The notes below the pieces were generated by a model. That model searched no databases. It had not been told where the DNA came from and saw nothing but the letters and a program-made list of their open reading frames with translations. Made by a program: the position numbers and the translations under genes. From Porphyra umbilicalis (lineage: Eukaryota > Rhodophyta > Bangiophyceae > Bangiales > Bangiaceae), in NCBI GenBank assembly GCA_002049455.2, contig KV919066.1, positions 1 through 64,000 of the forward strand: a DNA stretch of 64,000 nucleotides. Reading direction: 5' to 3'. Positions 63,720 to 64,000 of this stretch are shown in pieces. Every line of letters starts with the position of its first letter. Position 1 is the stretch's first letter.

Positions 63720-64000
63720 TCACCGACAGCTATTATAGGTGCCTTGGGCGGGTACCGACAAGCTCGACGGGACAGTTACGTATTGGGAGCGCCGGTTGCA
63801 GGAGCTGAAGTGCATTGACGTGCTCATGCGTTCCCTGTGTGAAGGACTCCAGTTGCTACAGGGTGTGCTCGGTGAACTGGAGGTTGTACTGCTGGGCGTC
63901 CACTTGCAGGTGCAGCCAAAGACCTTGAATAAAGGCTATATTGAGCTGTTCATTCGAGTACACGTTTCCACATGCCTCACCCGGGTCCCGCAGACCGGCA
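63720..64000 (-). mobile_element. Possible Ty3/gypsy gag fragment
   Basis: A minus frame at the window edge includes NEQLNIAFIQGLWLHLQ, which resembles the conserved F-x-x-G-L block of gypsy gag. Its position and orientation fit the 5' side of the gypsy remnant. It runs off the window. Confidence 0.35.

Overview
The window looks like transposon-packed, intergenic DNA from a GC-rich eukaryote. No certain host housekeeping gene was found in 64 kb. The base is a set of GC-rich tandem arrays (CCG/GGC minisatellites, with units of about 60, 62-71, 75/150, 99 and 305 bp). On top lie several generations of mobile elements: Ty1/copia LTR elements with 418-bp LTRs, a Ty3/gypsy remnant, a miniature LTR element (TRIM) with 86-bp LTRs, a Tc1/mariner transposase, a PIF/Harbinger transposase with its partner ORF1, and three small terminal-inverted-repeat elements. 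The composition and element mix would suit a GC-rich alga or another protist, but I cannot name the organism.

Layout. 1-3.2 kb: degenerate GC-rich array. 3.2-4.2 kb: Tc1/mariner transposase with two in-frame stops. 4.2-7.8 kb: mostly featureless, with one small Cys-rich ORF. 7.8-9.8 kb: ~305-bp tandem array interrupted by a 544-bp solo LTR that carries a tRNA-like segment. 9.8-15.6 kb: GC-rich, no gene seen. 15.6-21.7 kb: copia element E1 (+), carrying an 897-bp Harbinger-type MITE and joined at its 3' end to TRIM sequence. 23.4-27.8 kb: CCG minisatellites with a 745-bp AT-rich hAT-like MITE. 27-29.8 kb: the best non-element gene candidate (-). 30.8 kb: solo copia LTR. 32.3-37.3 kb: copia E2 (-). 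37.3-41.3 kb: Harbinger transposase (+), a 99-bp array with a three-unit higher-order period, and the C-terminal part of Harbinger ORF1 (-). 41.3-45.5 kb: copia E3 (-). 45.5-46.05 kb: 3' part of an old copia copy, E5 (+). 50.8-51.2 kb: 60-bp array. 51.6-52.9 kb: N-terminal part of ORF1 (+). 52.9-57.6 kb: copia E4 (+) joined to TRIM sequence. 57.6-61.3 kb: 5' part of E5 (-). 61.3-64 kb: gypsy remnant (-) with a complete TRIM inserted.

Two observations tie this together. First, the copia family and the TRIM share the same terminal bases, the same primer site (GGTTATGGGCCCAG, complementary to the anticodon arm of initiator tRNA-Met as in Drosophila copia) and similar polypurine tracts. They are fused at that primer site in three places, forming a composite with two LTR types. 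Second, E3 and E4 are inverted copies whose target-site duplications are swapped: GTCAA lies outside both right ends, and ACAAG/ACGAG outside both left ends. Both the old copia E5 and Harbinger ORF1 are split between these same flanks. Together these show a roughly 7.4 to 16 kb inversion by recombination between two copia copies.

Most long ORFs in the arrays are open in several frames on both strands and are treated as composition artefacts.
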